The notes beneath the pieces are model-generated. The model searched no databases and had not been told where the DNA came from. It saw nothing but the letters and a program-made list of their open reading frames with translations. Made by a program: the position numbers and the translations under genes. A DNA stretch of 30,392 bases from Lojkania enalia (taxonomy: Eukaryota; Ascomycota; Dothideomycetes; Pleosporales). The DNA lies in assembly GCA_010094045.1 (NCBI GenBank), contig ML986655.1, positions 190,337 to 220,728 of the forward strand, written 5' to 3'. Below are positions 28,740 to 30,392 of the stretch, piece by piece. Numbering within the stretch: the stretch's first letter is position 1; the number at the start of each line of letters is the position of its first letter.

Positions 28740-30392
28740 AACGAGCGGATTATAATACTAAGACTATACTAAAGTCGCAACTACTTTTCGTAAAATATTA
28801 TACTTTCTTATATTCTATTATACTATATAGTATAGTAGCCTATTCTTCTATATCTATAATATTATTTTTACACGTCTGCAAGTTATATCTAGCCTTACTA
28901 TACTACCTATAGTACTTTTAAGTCGGCTAGCCTCTATTAACACGCGCCTTCTTTCTACTCTTCTTTCTATTAGTATAAGTACTAAACTCTTTTAGAGTAG
29001 TTAATTAAGCGCCTTCTTTAATTATTAGGTTACCTTTCTTTTATATATACTTTCTTTTATATAATCGATGTTATATAGTAGCTTTATTAGCTATTTAAAG
29101 CTTAATAACCTAAGCGTATAATAGTACGTTTTTATATATTATATATACAGCACCTTTTATAAACTATTTAAACGCCTCTACTATTAAAATAGATAAACTA
29201 TCTAAATACTTTTAAACTTTTAATTAAACGTATGCAGATTAAGACCTAAATTCGATAGAATTACTTAGTATTTTTAACTTCTAAGGGGTATCTTTAACTA
29301 TAAGAGATATTAGTATATATAGTCGAACTTTAAGCTTTAATAGTATTATATCTAAATTAAATAAAACTAGACTAGCACCTTAAAAGCTATCTAGAATATT
29401 ACTCTTTATAATTACTACGTTAAAAGCTGCTTTAAAGTAGAATAAGAACTCGATTTTTATAATATAGTTAATATAATTATATATTAGCTATTTAACTTAA
29501 TACCCGTACGCAGTTTTTAAAGGTAAAAAATAACCTATATCTAATAGCTGTAGTAGATATAATAAATATAAAGGTATATAGAGAATAATAGTATTCTTTT
29601 TCTTATAGAGCTATCTAAATTTAAGTAAGTTATAGCTTTTATAACTATTAAGAATTAGTAATTAATATATACTAATAGTACAATTTTTTATTTATATATT
29701 AAAGTACTTTAACTATTTAATACTAATATTATTTATTATCTAGCTATTATTAGTAACCTATATAGCCCAGGTTAGTAGAATATTATCTTCTTTATATTAT
29801 ATAGAGAGGTAGTAGATACTTATAAAAATAATAAAAAGTAGTATTACTTATCCTATCGCGTTAATACCCTAGATAACTATAGTCTACTCGCGATTACCTA
29901 GCTAGAGCTACTTTAGTCGATTCCGTCTCTTAGAGCTAGTAACTACTACTTCTATTAATATTATACTTATTATAAAGTCTAATTTATTAAAGTTATATAT
30001 ATCTTTATTAATAATATTATACTTAGCCTTTATATTCTATATAAGGTAGAACTAGCCTCCTATAATCTTAGAATCCTTATATTTAGCTCTTAAATAGTCG
30101 TACTTTTAATTAAATTTAACTTTAAGCTTAGGCGTACGTTTAATAAAATTTTCTATCTAGTTCTTTCTAATCTAACTAGTAGAGTATATAGCTAGTAGTA
30201 AATTAGCTATATTTTAAATAGTAGTAAGCCGTAGTAGAAATTCTCTTATATCTAGATCTAGTATATACTAAATAATTATCTACTCCTTAATCTTATTAAG
30301 CTTTATTAAATTAGGCTAGTAATTATATTATAGAACTATTCTTCGCTTTTATATACTAAGTATACTTTAAGAGATATTATAGATTAATATAA
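28740..30392 (-). mobile_element. pogo-4: pogo/Fot1-like element, cut by the window edge
   Basis: Minus-strand pogo transposase filling the end of the window, beginning where the Gypsy-B RT homology stops. The proposed end is at the TA of 28738-28739, followed by AACGAGCGGATTATAAT. The AGCGG core resembles the ends of pogo-1 and pogo-3, but the other end lies outside, so neither inverted repeat nor target duplication can be verified. Confidence 0.75.
28830..30392 (-). pseudogene. pogo-4 transposase (HTH_CENPB + DDE_1), partial
   Basis: Read right to left from the window edge; the extreme N-terminus is missing. The CENP-B-like part is at about 30150-30330. The core has YNFNKLDF at about 29985-30010 (first Asp now Asn), EVVVTSSKRRNRLK (29920-29960), TIVIQGINAIG (29860-29895), LLILNSYKSYN at about 29620-29655 (second Asp now Asn) and LLDIGYFLPLKTAYG at 29500-29550 (third Asp kept). 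YNYINYIIKIEFLFYFKAAFN and GASLVLFNLD lie near 29370-29480 (quoted family blocks NYINHITKTEF and GAGLVPFDPE). Near 28860-28900 a CxxCxxxGHxxxTC-like knuckle reads YSKARYNLQTCKNN. Stops at Gln/Trp codons throughout. Typical pogo architecture, inactive. Confidence 0.85.

Noticed and set aside
1..30392. tRNA, rRNA, host genes or a biosynthetic or defence gene cluster
   Set aside because: No tRNA-like arms with conserved boxes and no coding signal other than transposon proteins were found on either strand.

Overview
The window reads as a gene-free, strongly AT-rich block of a filamentous ascomycete (Pezizomycotina-type) genome, made of nested transposable elements wrecked by repeat-induced point mutation (RIP). 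Three signs support this. CpA and TpG are nearly absent while TpA is everywhere (the first 120 bases hold no CA and one TG) and CpG survives. Every recognisable protein is broken by TAA/TAG at former Gln (CAA/CAG) or Trp (TGG) codons and carries Asp to Asn, His to Tyr and Cys to Tyr changes. The families present (Gypsy chromoviruses with a chromodomain, pogo/Fot1-type DNA transposons with TA target duplications, a hAT transposase) are typical fungal ones. The species cannot be named from this. No intact host gene, tRNA or rRNA gene was found.

Layout. 1-2150: hAT transposase remnant (+). 2270-2425: CCTAA/CCTTAA-rich degenerate repeats. 2430-3475: Gypsy gag-like remnant (-). 3475-5243: 5'-truncated copy A of a pogo-like family (pogo-1), holding a nested, internally deleted second pogo family (pogo-2, 3559-4735). 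5246-5532: spacer with a ~33-bp tandem repeat. 5535-7384: full-length pogo-1 copy B (+). 7455-7529: perfect (TAA)25. From about 8300: Gypsy-A (+), interrupted by pogo-3 (8498-10332, transposase on -) and by pogo-1 copy C (14960-16876, transposase on -), and cut off near 17.0 kb by Gypsy-B. Gypsy-B lies on the minus strand, from its 3' end near 17.3 kb to beyond 28.7 kb. It is split inside its RNase H by a complete 7440-bp chromovirus, Gypsy-C (20403-27842, +), with two 542-bp LTRs and a 5-bp TCTTA target duplication. 28740-30392: pogo-4 (-), inserted upstream of Gypsy-B's reverse transcriptase and running off the window.

The nesting gives a relative history: Gypsy-A is older than Gypsy-B, which is older than Gypsy-C. 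The state of the reverse-transcriptase active site agrees: YLNN in A, YLDN in B, intact YLDD in C. The least expected signal is a possible antisense ORF with a charged, coiled-coil-like C-terminal part between the chromodomain and the 3' LTR of both chromoviruses (B and C). Other points are a 17-bp repeat expanded to six copies at one end of pogo-1 copy C, and an AGCGG core shared by the ends of three pogo families. All translations were done by eye, so ORF edges are approximate unless a repeat or target duplication fixes them.
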